Positions 1-9,894 of a DNA stretch of 64,000 bases are shown here, piece after piece. This stretch comes from Nectonema munidae (lineage: Eukaryota > Nematomorpha > Nectonematoida > Nectonematidae): the NCBI GenBank assembly GCA_030549495.1, contig JAUIRK010000745.1, positions 124,001 to 188,000 of the forward strand. Direction: 5' to 3'. A model generated the notes under the pieces. The model worked only from the letters and a program-made list of their open reading frames with translations. It was not told the origin of the DNA and did not search any database. A program made the translations under genes and the position numbers. Each line of letters begins with the position of its first letter. Positions within the stretch are counted from its first letter, which is position 1.

Positions 1-420
1 ATCATGTTGGCTTAGGGTCAACAAAACAAAATTTCTGTATGACGAGGCTGCATGCTTTACTGCACTCAAATGAGTAGGGCACTATCCAATCTAATTTTCT
101 AAAAGTAAGAGTTGCTGCTTGTTTATAAAGGATGTATGATGATCGCATAAAGGATGCAATGATCCTTCGAGCACTTGATAATGTAAGATAAGAGAATAAA
201 AGAGGGAATGCAGACTTTCGAGTCGTATCACAGTATCTCAAAGGGCCTTGCAGTATTTTTGAGCAAACACATGTTGATGATCCACCAGATTTTTCTCATC
301 TTCTTCTGTCACAGTGATTTTATTTCTCTTTCTGTCTCCTTCGCTCTTTTTCTCTTCCGCTTTCTCTGCTAAAACTCAATCACTCAAGCTCTCATATCTC
401 TAATTTGTATTTAGAGTTAA
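1..420 (-). repeat. Dispersed repeat X, copy 1
   Basis: Read on the minus strand, this stretch matches 62165-62578 on the plus strand with scattered substitutions and small indels, so the two ends of the window carry the same repeat in opposite orientation. On the minus strand a short open frame runs for about 40 codons (charged, Glu/Lys/Arg-rich, containing KRNKITVTEEDEKN) and ends at a TGA. It is preceded by a possible splice acceptor, TTTTAGCAG. The other copy keeps part of this frame but has an in-frame stop. It could be a solo LTR, or a duplicated terminal exon with its 3' UTR. I do not recognise the peptide. Confidence 0.6.
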
Positions 421-1030
421 ATTAAAAATATTTTTATTTTATCTCATTAGAAACAAGTTTTAGTGGAATATAAGTTCAATATTTTCAGAAGCTTTTTTCA
501 TGATACCAAAGTCCAGCTATTCGTGCGCCCTGTATTTAATGGGTTATGACCAATCTTACTAAAGGCAAACAGCATTCACCTTAATCCAGAATATCACAAG
601 AGGCATTTTTAAAAACACATATAACTTTTATGAATAAAATTTAAATCATTTACCTGCTTATAAATTTCATTAACAAAACATTTGAAGGAAAGTGCAAAAA
701 CATTGCAAACTGCTCAAGGCAATCTGGATAAAAAGAATGACGATTACTGTCTCTCCATGTCCTAATGAGAAAGTCTCAAACAAAAAACTCGTAAAAAGAG
801 TATATATCAGTGAGATATCACACTGAAAACTTTATTTATCAAGTGTTTCGAGTTTCTTTATTGAGATAAAAATAATAAGTTGTAAAGGCAATAAACAGTT
901 GGAAAGAAGCTACAATAAAGTAAAGTGCATAAAGTTTTAAACTTTTTATAATTAATTAATGGAGGTAAAACATTTATTTACGAAAAAAAGAACGAAAATT
1001 TTCAATAAAGATAAATTTGTCATCGGCAGA
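421..1030. other. AT-rich stretch, nothing identified
   Basis: No coding frame or recognisable repeat end is seen. About 45 bases near 685-730 (around GCAAAAACATTGC) resemble 63440-63485 in the same orientation, which suggests a degraded dispersed repeat. Confidence 0.3.
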
Positions 1031-1133
1031 TCATCATACTGTTGGCAAATTAAGGGCGAAGAATGAATTGCGGTCAAAAAGTCGATACGCCTGCTTTTCC
1101 TTCCTCGCACTTAATTTGCTAACGGTATGATGA
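1031..1133. repeat. 103-bp near-perfect inverted repeat (hairpin)
   Basis: The arm 1031-1063 pairs with 1101-1133 at 29 of 33 positions, leaving a 37-base loop. No target-site duplication is visible at the edges. The shape fits a tiny foldback MITE. The stem length would also fit a small-RNA precursor, but there is no evidence for expression. Confidence 0.7.
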
Positions 1134-1373
1134 CCTTTGGAAAAAAATTGGAATGAATCGTGTTGTTTTGTCTTAGATAAAAAGGTTTGAGAATAAATTG
1201 ATCATCTTTTTGAAGGCAGTGTAAGAAAGGCACTAAAGCAGTGTTTTCCTAACTTTTTTGGGCCGCGACACACTCTTTACATAGAAAAATTCCACGGCAC
1301 ACCACCAAGCAAATATTTCAAAAAAAGTATTAAATGAAATATTATAATTAATAGTATCCTTGTAATCCATTAA

Positions 1374-3653
1374 CCGTTTGGTGTCCAATAATCAAAAAAA
1401 TAAATTTTCCATTCCAAATGAGTTTTTATGGATTTTTAATCACTATATTGAGTACATGTATCTTTTTGATTTATTAGAAAACATCACATGCAAGTGACAA
1501 ATGCAATGCTCCACATGTGGAACATTGGCTACTTTACTATGGTATTGTTATATACAAGAAAAAAGAAGGCCACTTTTAAGGCACCTGCATAGACACATGT
1601 GTGAGTAATGAATCATTATAAAGCAAACACCCTCTTCATTTCTTGTGCTAAAAATTATATCGCTTTTTTCTTCCTTGTTTTCCAGTCTTTTCTTTAGTTT
1701 TCGCTTGATGGAATTTGTTACTTTGAATTCAGTTGTGAACTACATAGATGATTTAAATGATAAAGAGTATTCTATTTGTATTTTGCCTCCTGAAAAGTCT
1801 TGTTTTTCTGATGCTGAAGAAATAGATGAAGATTTACCCGAAGACGTTGTTGCATCTGATGTAACTGGGGAATTGGAAGTGTTCACTAATAACCCTAGTA
1901 AAAATACAAATATTTCACATTTTACTGCTAATTGGAAAAAAGTTTTAAATTTGACAAAGTTCTTTCATCAGACACAAGTAGTAAAAAATATTTTGATCAT
2001 AATTTGATGTCATTATCCAATATTGAACTATTCTTTAAAATTCTGCCTCAAGAATACTTGCAACAAGTATCTGAAATGTCAAATGTGTATGCAAGTCAGA
2101 ATGGATTTTCTTTAGATGCCGATTGGAAAGATATAGGACAATTTTTGGGCATAGTCTTGCTTAGTGGGTATAACTGCCTGCCTAAAGAAAATGACTACTG
2201 GAGCACCGCACCAGATCTTGGAGTCAAGTTGGTTTCGAGTTCAATGTCAAGGAACGCGTTTAAAAAAATTAAAACATATTTTCATATTGTTGATAATAAT
2301 AAAATTGATCACACAAATAAAGTAGCAAAGATTTTACCTTTTTATGACGAATTGAACAAAAATCTTCCCCAGTTTGGAATATTTAGCACAGAACTCAGTA
2401 TCGATGGTACCATAGTATGGTAAACATGCTTGTAAGCAATACATAAAAGGTAAACCCATTCGTATTGGGTATAAACTATAGATAATGTGTTCAAAAAAAG
2501 GGTATCCTTTTTCCATCGATATTTATTGTGGAAGGAGTGAAGGAAAAAGATCAAGATGCGTTGGTGAGGTGGTTGTTTTGAAGTTTGTGAACGAACTTAC
2601 TCACCCTGAAAATCATAAAGTTTATTTCTACAATTTTTTTTTCATCGCATTCACATTTTTCTCTTTTGATTGATAAAAATGTTAACGCATTTGGGACAAT
2701 TCGTGTAAATCGCATCAATAAATGCCCAATAGTTAACAAAAAAAAAGTTGAAAGAAGGGAGTTTGACTATCGATCTGACGAAAAAGTTTATGTTTGCAGT
2801 TGGAAGGACAACTCAATTGTGAATATTGCCTCCAATTATTGTTCGCATATTCCTCTGAGTAAAATTTCAAGGTACTGCAAAAATTTCAAAGAGAAAAGAT
2901 AAGTAAATTATCCGAACATTGTAAAAAGTACAATGAATGTATGGGAGGAGTGGATACACTTGACAAGCTTTTGTCTAGTTACAGACCTCAAATAAGAAGC
3001 AAAAAATAGTGGTGGAATCTGTTTAGTAATGGACTAAACTTAAGCGTTGTTTCTGATTGGCTACTTTTATGCGAACTTGATGCTTCAAAAAAAGTAACAC
3101 ACTTGGAATTTAGAAGAGATGTTGTTTTACACTTGATAGGATTGGGAAGGTTGAAAGAAATACGTCAAGAACCTAAATCACATCTACCTAAAGATATGAG
3201 ACACTAAAGGACATTATTTAGTAGAGTCGACACAAGGAAGATGTTCTATTTGTCAAAAAATACAAAGAAAAAGTGTAAACAAAAATGTTATTTTAGATAA
3301 CTTAAATAGCCAATGTTCCATTTCTGGAACATTTAAAAAACCGGTACAAAAACTTTTTATTTTAAATTTTTAACATGTTATTCAAGCTCTAATTAAACTC
3401 TTTGAAGCACAAAATTATTGGAACAAAATCCTAAACTTTTTTCCAATAGAAGGTTAAAATTTTACATAAAAGTGTTTTTTAATTGACGCATCAAAAGTGT
3501 CAATATATTTTCCGTCAATTTTTTAAGGTTTTTATGTTCAATATAAAGCCTGGTGTCTGTTGAATATATTTATTTAAAAAAAAAGCACGCTGATTATGCA
3601 TTAAAACACTATTTTTTCAATGTTCCAGAAATGGAACATGTGACATTAAACGG
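1374..3653 (+). mobile_element. piggyBac-like element nested in the hAT
   Basis: TTAA at 1370-1373 precedes the left terminus CCGTTTGGTGTCC. The right terminus on the opposite strand begins CCGTTTAATGTC next to TTAT (3654-3657), a decayed TTAA. Copies of a subterminal palindrome of the form TGTTCCA-TTTC-TGGAACA occur near 3314 and 3620, with a relative near 1508. Inside is a broken transposase. The nesting order is clear: the piggyBac interrupts the hAT. Confidence 0.75.
1708..3373 (+). pseudogene. piggyBac (DDE_Tnp_1_7) transposase, broken
   Basis: Successive frame pieces read as one PGBD-type transposase. An acidic N-terminus (1708-2007) is followed after a frame change by the core (1932-2423), with MSRNAFKKIKTYFHIVD and ELSIDG holding the first catalytic Asp. 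After a stop come a KGKPIRIGYK piece (2425 on), a block at 2485-2673, one at 2666-2902 (GTIRVNR), and MGGVDTLDKLLSSYRPQ at 2940-3000 with the third catalytic Asp. A Cys-containing tail follows. In the block that normally carries the second Asp (DNFF), the copy reads YNFF, so that residue is lost. Several frameshifts and stops make it inactive. The start is uncertain; an in-frame ATG also lies at 1645. Confidence 0.85.
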
Positions 3654-4224
3654 TTATAAACATACAAAAGTAGAAGCAGACAACAATAAAATTTTATTCA
3701 GTGTGACAAATGAGCTTGCTTTCGAGTACAAATTAAATTCCATCGAGGGTCCAAAGACGACAAGCAAACTCGCATTTTATCGTCAATTCGGAGAAGTCTT
3801 TCTCGCTTTTTGGATTTGATTTCGGTCAATGCATTCGTTAATCGTAATCTTGTTAATCGAAGTCGTGCTAATTGAGGGATAATTGTATCTTTTTATTATT
3901 TCTAAAAAATCTCGCGACACTTGGAACGTTTTTGCGACACACAGTTTGGGAAACACTGCACTAAACGAATAGAAACCAAAAAAACATTTAAATAAACTCT
4001 GTTGAAGAATATAGATCAAACATTGCAACACCAAGCAGAAATGTCTAAAATTAAGGAAATCTTTCATTGACTATCTAAAATCGACATTCACAAACGATGT
4101 TGAAATGTGGTACATGTTATCACACTTTTTGGAGATTTAAATTATTTCAAAGAGAAAAATCAAAGTCGTAAAATTATATATAGCTAGAGTGATTAACGTT
4201 ATAAAAATCATACATAAATTGAAT

Positions 4225-4321
4225 TGCAGTCTCAAAAATTAGAAGAGGTGGAGGTGGAGGAGTCAAAAAATTATTAATAAGTGGAATCGTCGTCAAATAT
4301 TTTTCCGACTCCACAACCCTG
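4225..4321 (-). repeat. MITE-like fragment ending CAGGGTTGTGGAGTCGG
   Basis: On the minus strand the segment begins CAGGGTTGTGGAGTCGG, a terminal motif seen in some hAT-type MITEs. A related GAGTCGGAGTCGG stretch lies near 22907. The other end and a target duplication were not found, so this is a truncated copy at best. Confidence 0.35.
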
Positions 4322-4928
4322 GTAAAAACGTGAAGATTTATCAATTTATTTTTGCCGTGTTAAAGACTATTATATATGAGAAATTTTTCAATTACAAATA
4401 AGATAATTCGACACGATAAAATCCCTGCATTTATAATGGGATTCGGAGCCAGGAACAGATACAAAAGCTAAGGGAGCTCTAGCCACACCCCAATCTAAAC
4501 CTCTTTTGAAAGTTTTGCTATATAATTTTGACAAATTATTGCTAGTATAAAAAATATTTTAAACTCATATGAAAAAAAAATTAAAACTGTATATACAATA
4601 TATTGGTAATTTTTTTCATAAATTTTTGAAAATTATAAGTTTCGACCCCTCGCCCTCAATACTAAAAATTATAAGGGTAAAGGCCCTTGAATATAAGGTA
4701 AATTATAAAAAGAGATATTTTGGATATATTACTATGTATTTTTAAAGGTAATAAATATAAAATATTTAAATAAAAATTTATAAAATCAATTTAATAAAAA
4801 TATTTAATTAGTTCATCTCAGAAAATTTATTATCTATTAGCAATTAAATTTATAATTAAATAAAATTAAAACAATAATAAAATAAAGATATTGCAATTTT
4901 TTATTACGAAAAAAAAATTAAAAAATAC
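4322..4928. other. AT-rich intronic sequence
   Basis: This lies directly downstream of the SAM synthase exon 1 donor on the minus strand, so it is presumed intron. Apart from A/T runs nothing was recognised, and I could not find a continuation of the SAM synthase reading frame here. Confidence 0.4.
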
Positions 4929-5103
4929 CCGGATGTCCTTCTCCAACAGATTCTGAAGTGAATAAAAAGTTTCCAATATCATCTTGTGAGCATTCTTCGG
5001 CATAATGATTATTTATTAATTTGTAATGACCATTTACAGAAGTCTTTAAAGAGGAAGTAGTTGGTTCCTGACTAGAAATATTTTCATCTATCTTAGCGCT
5101 CAT
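4929..5103 (-). CDS. S-adenosylmethionine synthase, first coding exon
   Basis: The enzyme makes S-adenosylmethionine from methionine and ATP in the cytosol. The exon encodes 58 residues plus one base. A variable N-terminal leader of about 46 residues ends in NFLFTSESVGEGHP, the conserved N-terminal signature of SAM synthases, which helps bind ATP and methionine. On the minus strand the exon ends CCGG|GTATTT. The dangling G would complete the Asp codon of the invariant GHPD motif, so this is a phase-1 intron. No exon 2 is visible to the left edge of the window, so the intron would be at least 4.9 kb and would contain the nested hAT/piggyBac. The frame has no damage. It could instead be an isolated duplicated exon, but the intact splice donor argues for a real gene. 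Confidence 0.85.
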
Positions 5104-5640
5104 TTTAATGTTTAAAATTAAGATGATAAATAAAAATTATTTTTTTAAAAAAGGATGATAAAATCAAATTATTATAGGAACAAAATGTAAAAATGACTCA
5201 TAAAGAAAGACATGGGTAAATATAAGTTGATAGAGAGATAAAAGGACGTTTTGAAAAGCGTTGATAGAAAGCTGCTGCACAAGAGCAGTAGTGAGTGTTT
5301 TTCAGCCGTGATTGAAAATGTTAAGAGAGATTGACATATCTTGAGGGTATAAGCAATCATTATTAATGAATCAATAAAATTAATAGGGTAAATAAAGGGT
5401 TCTAGAAGTTCTGAATGAAGAGTATGAGCAAGGAGGGTATCTTTATAAAAGGAAAATTGAGGTAGATGTAGGTGAGACTAAGATGAATGTTGAATGGTCT
5501 AAATTCTAGAATCTAGATAACATTGAAGATTTGTAAGTTTTGATATTTTATTAACATTGTCATTTTTAAGAGGAGGTGAAGAGGCATGGATTGTTTTAAA
5601 ATCTTTATGGCAGAAGTAGAGATAGTGTGAACCATGGCCC
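5104..5640. other. Region upstream of SAM synthase
   Basis: This is where the 5' UTR and promoter of the minus-strand SAM synthase would be expected. No clear TATA box or initiator could be assigned. Short open frames here show no family resemblance. Confidence 0.25.
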
Positions 5641-5718
5641 GCGCACCCTATTTATTTTGGGGGCTTGAGCCCCCCCCCCTCCCATTTTTGACCTGAGCCC
5701 TCTCAACTCCTCACCCCT

Positions 5719-5778
5719 ACTCAATTTTGCAAGCCTCTCCACTCAATTTTCCAAGCCTCTCCACTCAATTTTTCAAGC
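5719..5778. repeat. 22-bp tandem repeat, about 2.7 copies
   Basis: The units begin ACTCAATTTT and end AAGCCTCTCC, with period 22, at 5719, 5741 and 5763 (the last is partial). The array follows a GGGGGCTTGAGCCCCC palindrome at about 5660-5677 in a GC-rich patch. It may be the end of a transposon whose coding scrap starts at 5892. Confidence 0.7.
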
Positions 5779-5891
5779 TTATATAAGTTTTAAATGAATT
5801 ACATCCGATAAAGTGCCCCTGGGAACAAGCCTTTTCTTTGTGCATTGGTAGTTTCAATAAATATATTATAAAATTGTCTAGAGTATTTTTT

Positions 5892-6050
5892 GAGTATCAA
5901 GCTGCTCTAACAATAGGAATCAGTACTACATCCTATGAGAGAAGTTTTTCGACCCTTAAAAGAGTTTTCGAGTTTTTGAACTATTTCAACGAAAAGTCAA
6001 GAAGGCTGAATGTTTGACATGTGTATTGCTTTATTACTCTAAAAATAATA
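5892..6050 (+). pseudogene. hAT transposase C-terminal dimerisation domain, fragment
   Basis: One frame reads LTIGISTTSYERSFSTLKR followed by NEKSRRLN. This is the conserved hAT family C-terminal dimerisation motif: a small/Ser-rich segment, then ERSFS-LK, then a short Arg-Leu-Asn helix. A TGA at 6015-6017 interrupts the frame and no upstream transposase domains were recognised. It is a scrap of a ZMYM-type hAT. Confidence 0.7.
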
Positions 6051-6342
6051 TATTGTTAATAAAATATTTTTCTTCTTTAAGATTTGTTTTATCACAGGTG
6101 AACACGATTTTTCTGGCGAAAGATTTTTTAGCTGATTATTACCAAGTTTTAGTCGTAGAATTCAAATATGAATTCAGTTTTTTGCCATCACCACAGTTTT
6201 TGAGATTTTTGCTTATGTTAAATAAATATATATATATAGAAAAGAATTGCATTTAATTTATTTAAATAAAGTCAAATGTAAATTTATTTACAAGTGAAAA
6301 AATTATCATGACAATAAATTAACCAACAATGGAAAATGACAA

Positions 6343-7881
6343 TTATTTAAAGCGCTTTTTCTTAGCTGATCTCCAATATACCACTTCTGGGTTGTCTCTC
6401 ATTATACTCCAACAATAATCTGAAATCATGCTTGAACCTCATCGGCCATGATAAGGTTCTTCCATCGTTTTAATATCTTTATAAAAACGTTCCCTTTGTT
6501 CTTCACTAACATCTCCAAGATTTTCTGGAAACTTGTCCAAATGGCTATGCAAGTAATGAATCTTGATGCTCATTCTACATTCATGCCCAAAGTTGACAAG
6601 TAGCTCGTCAACAATTTCTTTATAATTTCAGCTTTCTTGTTTCTCAGAAAATTTTGCACGACGTTACAAAACGCAGTCCAAGCTCTTGTTTCTTCTTTAG
6701 TCATTGTTGCAAGGAAATGATGATCTTTCATCAACGTTCTAATTTGAGATCCTCAAACATTCCGGCTTTTTTTTTCTTCACTAATTCCAGAAAATGCTGA
6801 ACATATATAAATAAAGCATTGCCTATTGTGATCAAGAGCTTTAATAAACTCTTTCATCACCCCAAGTTTTATGTGTAGAAGAGGAAACACTTTTCTATTT
6901 CTGTCAAGTAGAGGTTTATTGATCACATTTTTATCTTCTGGTGTTAAACGCTGTCTAAGTGGCCAATCTTTTTTCTTCCAATGTTCTTCAGTAGCTCTAC
7001 TGTCCCAGTACCATAGAAAACAAGGATATTTTATGTATCCTCCTTGCTAGCCAAGAAGAAAATTAATCATTTTGAGATCAACACATATCAACCAAACATG
7101 AACTATTGATAAAAAGCCTCCAATCTTTTGAATCATATGCCGATACTCTATAGAGATAAGTAGCCCTTTTACATCGGTACTATAAACAAGCTGGTTATCT
7201 GAATGAAAGTACATACGCAGTTATTTTACACTGTAACGATAAAACTAGACAGTTGTACCAGGTACTAGCATTCGTTTTTCTAGCAGTCTTGAAGCCGACA
7301 ATTCAGCAGAATTTTTTGACAGAAGATCCCTAACCAGATCATTTAACTCAGAATGGGTAAATAGAGATGGTTTTTCCCGATCTGCATCATATGTTTTAAA
7401 AATATCTGTCAGTTCCTCTTCAAAAGAGGAAGTTGAACTGAGAACTGTCATCTGTGTCCTAAATCTTTTGAAGTTTAATGAATTTAAGCACAAGTATTTC
7501 TTCACTGTGTGGAACTGGCCGAATGGCTGAAGGAATACTTGGGTATTGAAAATGCTGTTTGTTTTTCTTATTAAAACCTTTTAATTTGACAAGGCAGAAA
7601 TAACAGTTATCCAAGTGATTAGTATGTTGTCTCCAAATCATGGGTACACCAAACTTTTGTTTAACTTTGCTTCCTTGAGACCATAACCGTAAAGTTTCTA
7701 GACAAGACTTGCAAACTTTATGAGGAGCCTAACTTTTGTCTTGTTCTCCAAAGTAGGACTTTGATAAACACTCTTATGAAAGTTCGTGATGTTGCGCCAT
7801 TGAGTCTTCAAATTAGTTTCCACAGATATAGCAAAATATATCTCGATCATTTGAGAACTTTCCTAGAGATGTTGTGGCCAT
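6343..7881 (-). pseudogene. Decayed copy of a dispersed arthropod repeat-family protein
   Basis: On the minus strand the frame starts at an ATG at 7881 (MATTSLGKFSNDRDIFCYICG) with a Cys-x2-Cys pair. It then shows CKSCLETLRLWSQG, a PMIWRQHTNHLDNCYFC segment, and YPSIPSAIRPVPHSEE. After a frameshift come HSELNDLVRDLLSKNSAEL and LVPGTTV, then a decayed core with CFLWYWDSRATEEHW, PLLHIKLGVMKEFIKAL and SIKIHYLHSHLDKFPENLG. It ends KKKRFK and a stop at 6343. This architecture is repeated across many arthropod and cnidarian genomes, usually left uncharacterised, and is presumably of mobile origin. The central SSK-LKAVLLHNG block, present in the copy at 57420-58780, seems to be missing here. Multiple stops and frameshifts are present. 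Confidence 0.75.
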
Positions 7882-8149
7882 CATTCAAGAATTATTATTA
7901 CAATCTGTAAAAACTTGTATATTTCAATATATATTCAAAAATTAATATTGAAAAAATATATATTATTATGTCTTAAATACACCATTACTTAACACATTTA
8001 GAAGTCAAAACTTTAAGATTTAAGAAAAAGGGTGCACCTATATCACCAAAACATGATGTGATAGAACATATCAGAAATCAGATTTGGATTTAGCACCCAA
8101 ATATTATTCTTAAACAGTTCTTAAAGTTTAGAATTCTACATATACTCCA

Positions 8150-8281
8150 TATCTAGGTGTAATAGCTCCTAAAGATTCATCTTCTCCATCAGAAATGGAT
8201 AGTACTAATTCTTCCAATTACTCACCTCCTCTTCGTCGTTCTCAAAGAACAGCTAAGCCTGTTCACCGTTTGAACTTATAA
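8150..8281 (+). pseudogene. Gypsy-type polyprotein C-terminal tail
   Basis: A short frame ends with PPLRRSQRTAKPVHRLNL and a stop. The basic RRSxRxxKPVxR ending is the usual tail of Gypsy-type integrases; the intact-looking element at 13660-17778 ends in the same style. Directly after it comes a purine-rich GGGGCGAG and then TGTGATGATCTG at 8309, which would fit a polypurine tract and the start of a 3' LTR. The rest of the element is not present. Confidence 0.55.
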
Positions 8282-8308
8282 ATCTGTATTTCATTTGAAT
8301 GGGGCGAG

Positions 8309-8580
8309 TGTGATGATCTGTATTTGTTGGTGTTGTTTTCTTCTGTTTCAATTCAAGTTCAAAATGGATGCACTTTCTTTCTTTATGGTTTTATCTAACT
8401 AACAATATTTTTGAAGTATCTTTCTTTAAAGATATATAGGAAAAAAAGTATGATTGAACTTTCAAATGAATTAAATTTAAGCATAACTAGTTCTGTTGTT
8501 TATAAAAAAGAGAGGTAAAAAAAGGAGAATAACAAAATAAATGTGTAAGAGCAAAAATTAAGAAAAAGAGAGGGGCTACA
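8309..8580 (+). repeat. Possible 3' LTR remnant
   Basis: The stretch starts with TGTGATG right after a purine-rich tract at the end of the Gypsy-type tail. No second copy exists in the window, so neither the LTR end nor its identity can be confirmed. Confidence 0.3.
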
Positions 8581-8582
8581 AG

Positions 8583-8760
8583 CAGTGGCGGTTCTAGATT
8601 TTCAAAAGTGAGGGGGCCAAACAAGGGCCAAGTTTTTAAAAAGTTGTAAAGAAATAGGTTTAAAACTAAAAAATATAAAACTAATCAATTTTTTTTTATG
8701 AGAATTACTTATCGATATTTAGAATTTTGAAACTTTAGTTTTTTATAATCAATTTGAGTG
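8583..8760. repeat. MITE left end, CAGTGGCGG type
   Basis: Begins CAGTGGCGGTTCTAGA followed by a G-rich patch, the same terminal style as the complete hAT MITE at 38968-39239. No matching right end or target duplication was seen, so the right boundary is a guess. Confidence 0.35.
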
Positions 8761-9100
8761 GTGCTCTCACGTTCCGTTGCCAGCAGAGATCTCAAATTAT
8801 GAGTGCTCTTGGTCTAAGATTCACCCGTCCAGATAAGGGAGATATTTCTTCCGCTGAACACAAAACCCACTCAAAAAAATTAAAATATAAAAAGTTTTCA
8901 GTTTTAGAGTGGTTGCAAGAATAATAGGGATTTGGGTATCAAAAGATGAACCAGTAGCTGGACAAAAGAAAATATTTTAAAAAGCGGTGAGAGAGAATTA
9001 GCCGGTTGGAAAATCATTGAGTTTTTCAAGCTTTGAAGCAGGAAAAAGCTTTCATTAGCGCCATTTTTGTTGGATGGTAATTGGTATACAGTGTTGCCAG

Positions 9101-9435
9101 CAGTGCCCGCGCTAAAGCTAAATTTCAAGGGGGCTGAAATGGGGCAAAGAAACACATTTGCAAAAAAATTATTTCCTATATCACTTTATATCCTATATTA
9201 CTTTGCTGAAAAGCATGAAGTACTTCTGTATAAAAACCTATAGAAATCTCATATTATACATACACATACACCAGCATTTATAGAAGATTATTGTGTACAA
9301 TTTTTGCTTATTTATTTTTCCTTTAAAAAGTGCATGGGGCAAAACCAAAAATTTTAGGGGGGGGGGGGGGACAAAGATTAATACAGGGGGGGGGGGGGCA
9401 CGGGCCCCAAAATTATATAGGTAGCGCGGGCACTG
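9101..9435. mobile_element. 335-bp hAT-type MITE with perfect 8-bp target duplication
   Basis: Termini are CAGTGCCCGCGCTA on the left and its exact complement TAGCGCGGGCACTG on the right (with a few bases between CTA and the interior). Flanks are GTTGCCAG at 9093-9100 and 9436-9443, identical. The length and 8-bp duplication assign it to hAT. Two long G runs lie near the right end. A second copy at 21974-22311 is nearly identical. It has no coding capacity. Confidence 0.92.
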
Positions 9436-9894
9436 GTTGCCAGATCTAGGGATTTATCCGTATTTTACGGATTTTAGTAGGGAAAATTTTCTACGTACAG
9501 ATTTAGGACAGATTTTTTGTTCACTCGGATTTTTCTACAAATTTTTACTTTTTACGGATATTTTACAGATAATTCAAAAATTATGGTTCTGAAGAGATAA
9601 AAAATTATTTTTTCAAAAACTATTTTTTTAACTTATTTTTCAGTCAGACTAAAAAAATGTGCACCCTAAAAAATTCTGCATTTTAAAATAAAAACTCTTC
9701 ATTCAAATTTTGTTTGCCCATTATTATCATTATAAAGTAAAGCTTAAAAATAGCTTCACTGTATCGTATTTTTATATTAATTTTTGATTTGATTGAACAT
9801 ATTTGATAATAATAAAAAATCAAAATACCCAAATATTTTATTTTTAGAATACCTAAGTAAACTTTAGTTTAACATCATCAAATCATTCCAATCC

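Larger units (their letters stand above)
1239..3958. mobile_element. hAT element with 8-bp target duplication, hosting a nested piggyBac
   Basis: The left end begins CAGTGTTTTCCTAAC and the right end, read inward on the other strand, begins CAGTGTTTCCCAAACTG. Both are typical hAT-type termini. The flanks are CACTAAAG (1231-1238) and CACTAAAC (3959-3966), an 8-bp duplication with one mismatch, as expected for hAT. Most of the interior is a piggyBac-like insertion; only about 135 bp (left) and 300 bp (right) belong to the hAT, so it was probably already a short non-autonomous copy. It lies within the minimum extent of the SAM synthase first intron. Confidence 0.8.

Noticed and set aside
3553-3819. 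88-codon frame spanning the piggyBac/hAT border
   Set aside because: It crosses a transposon junction and has no recognisable domain.
6014-6256. 80-codon frame after the hAT scrap
   Set aside because: Low-complexity, AT-driven frame; only its first part overlaps recognisable hAT sequence in another frame.
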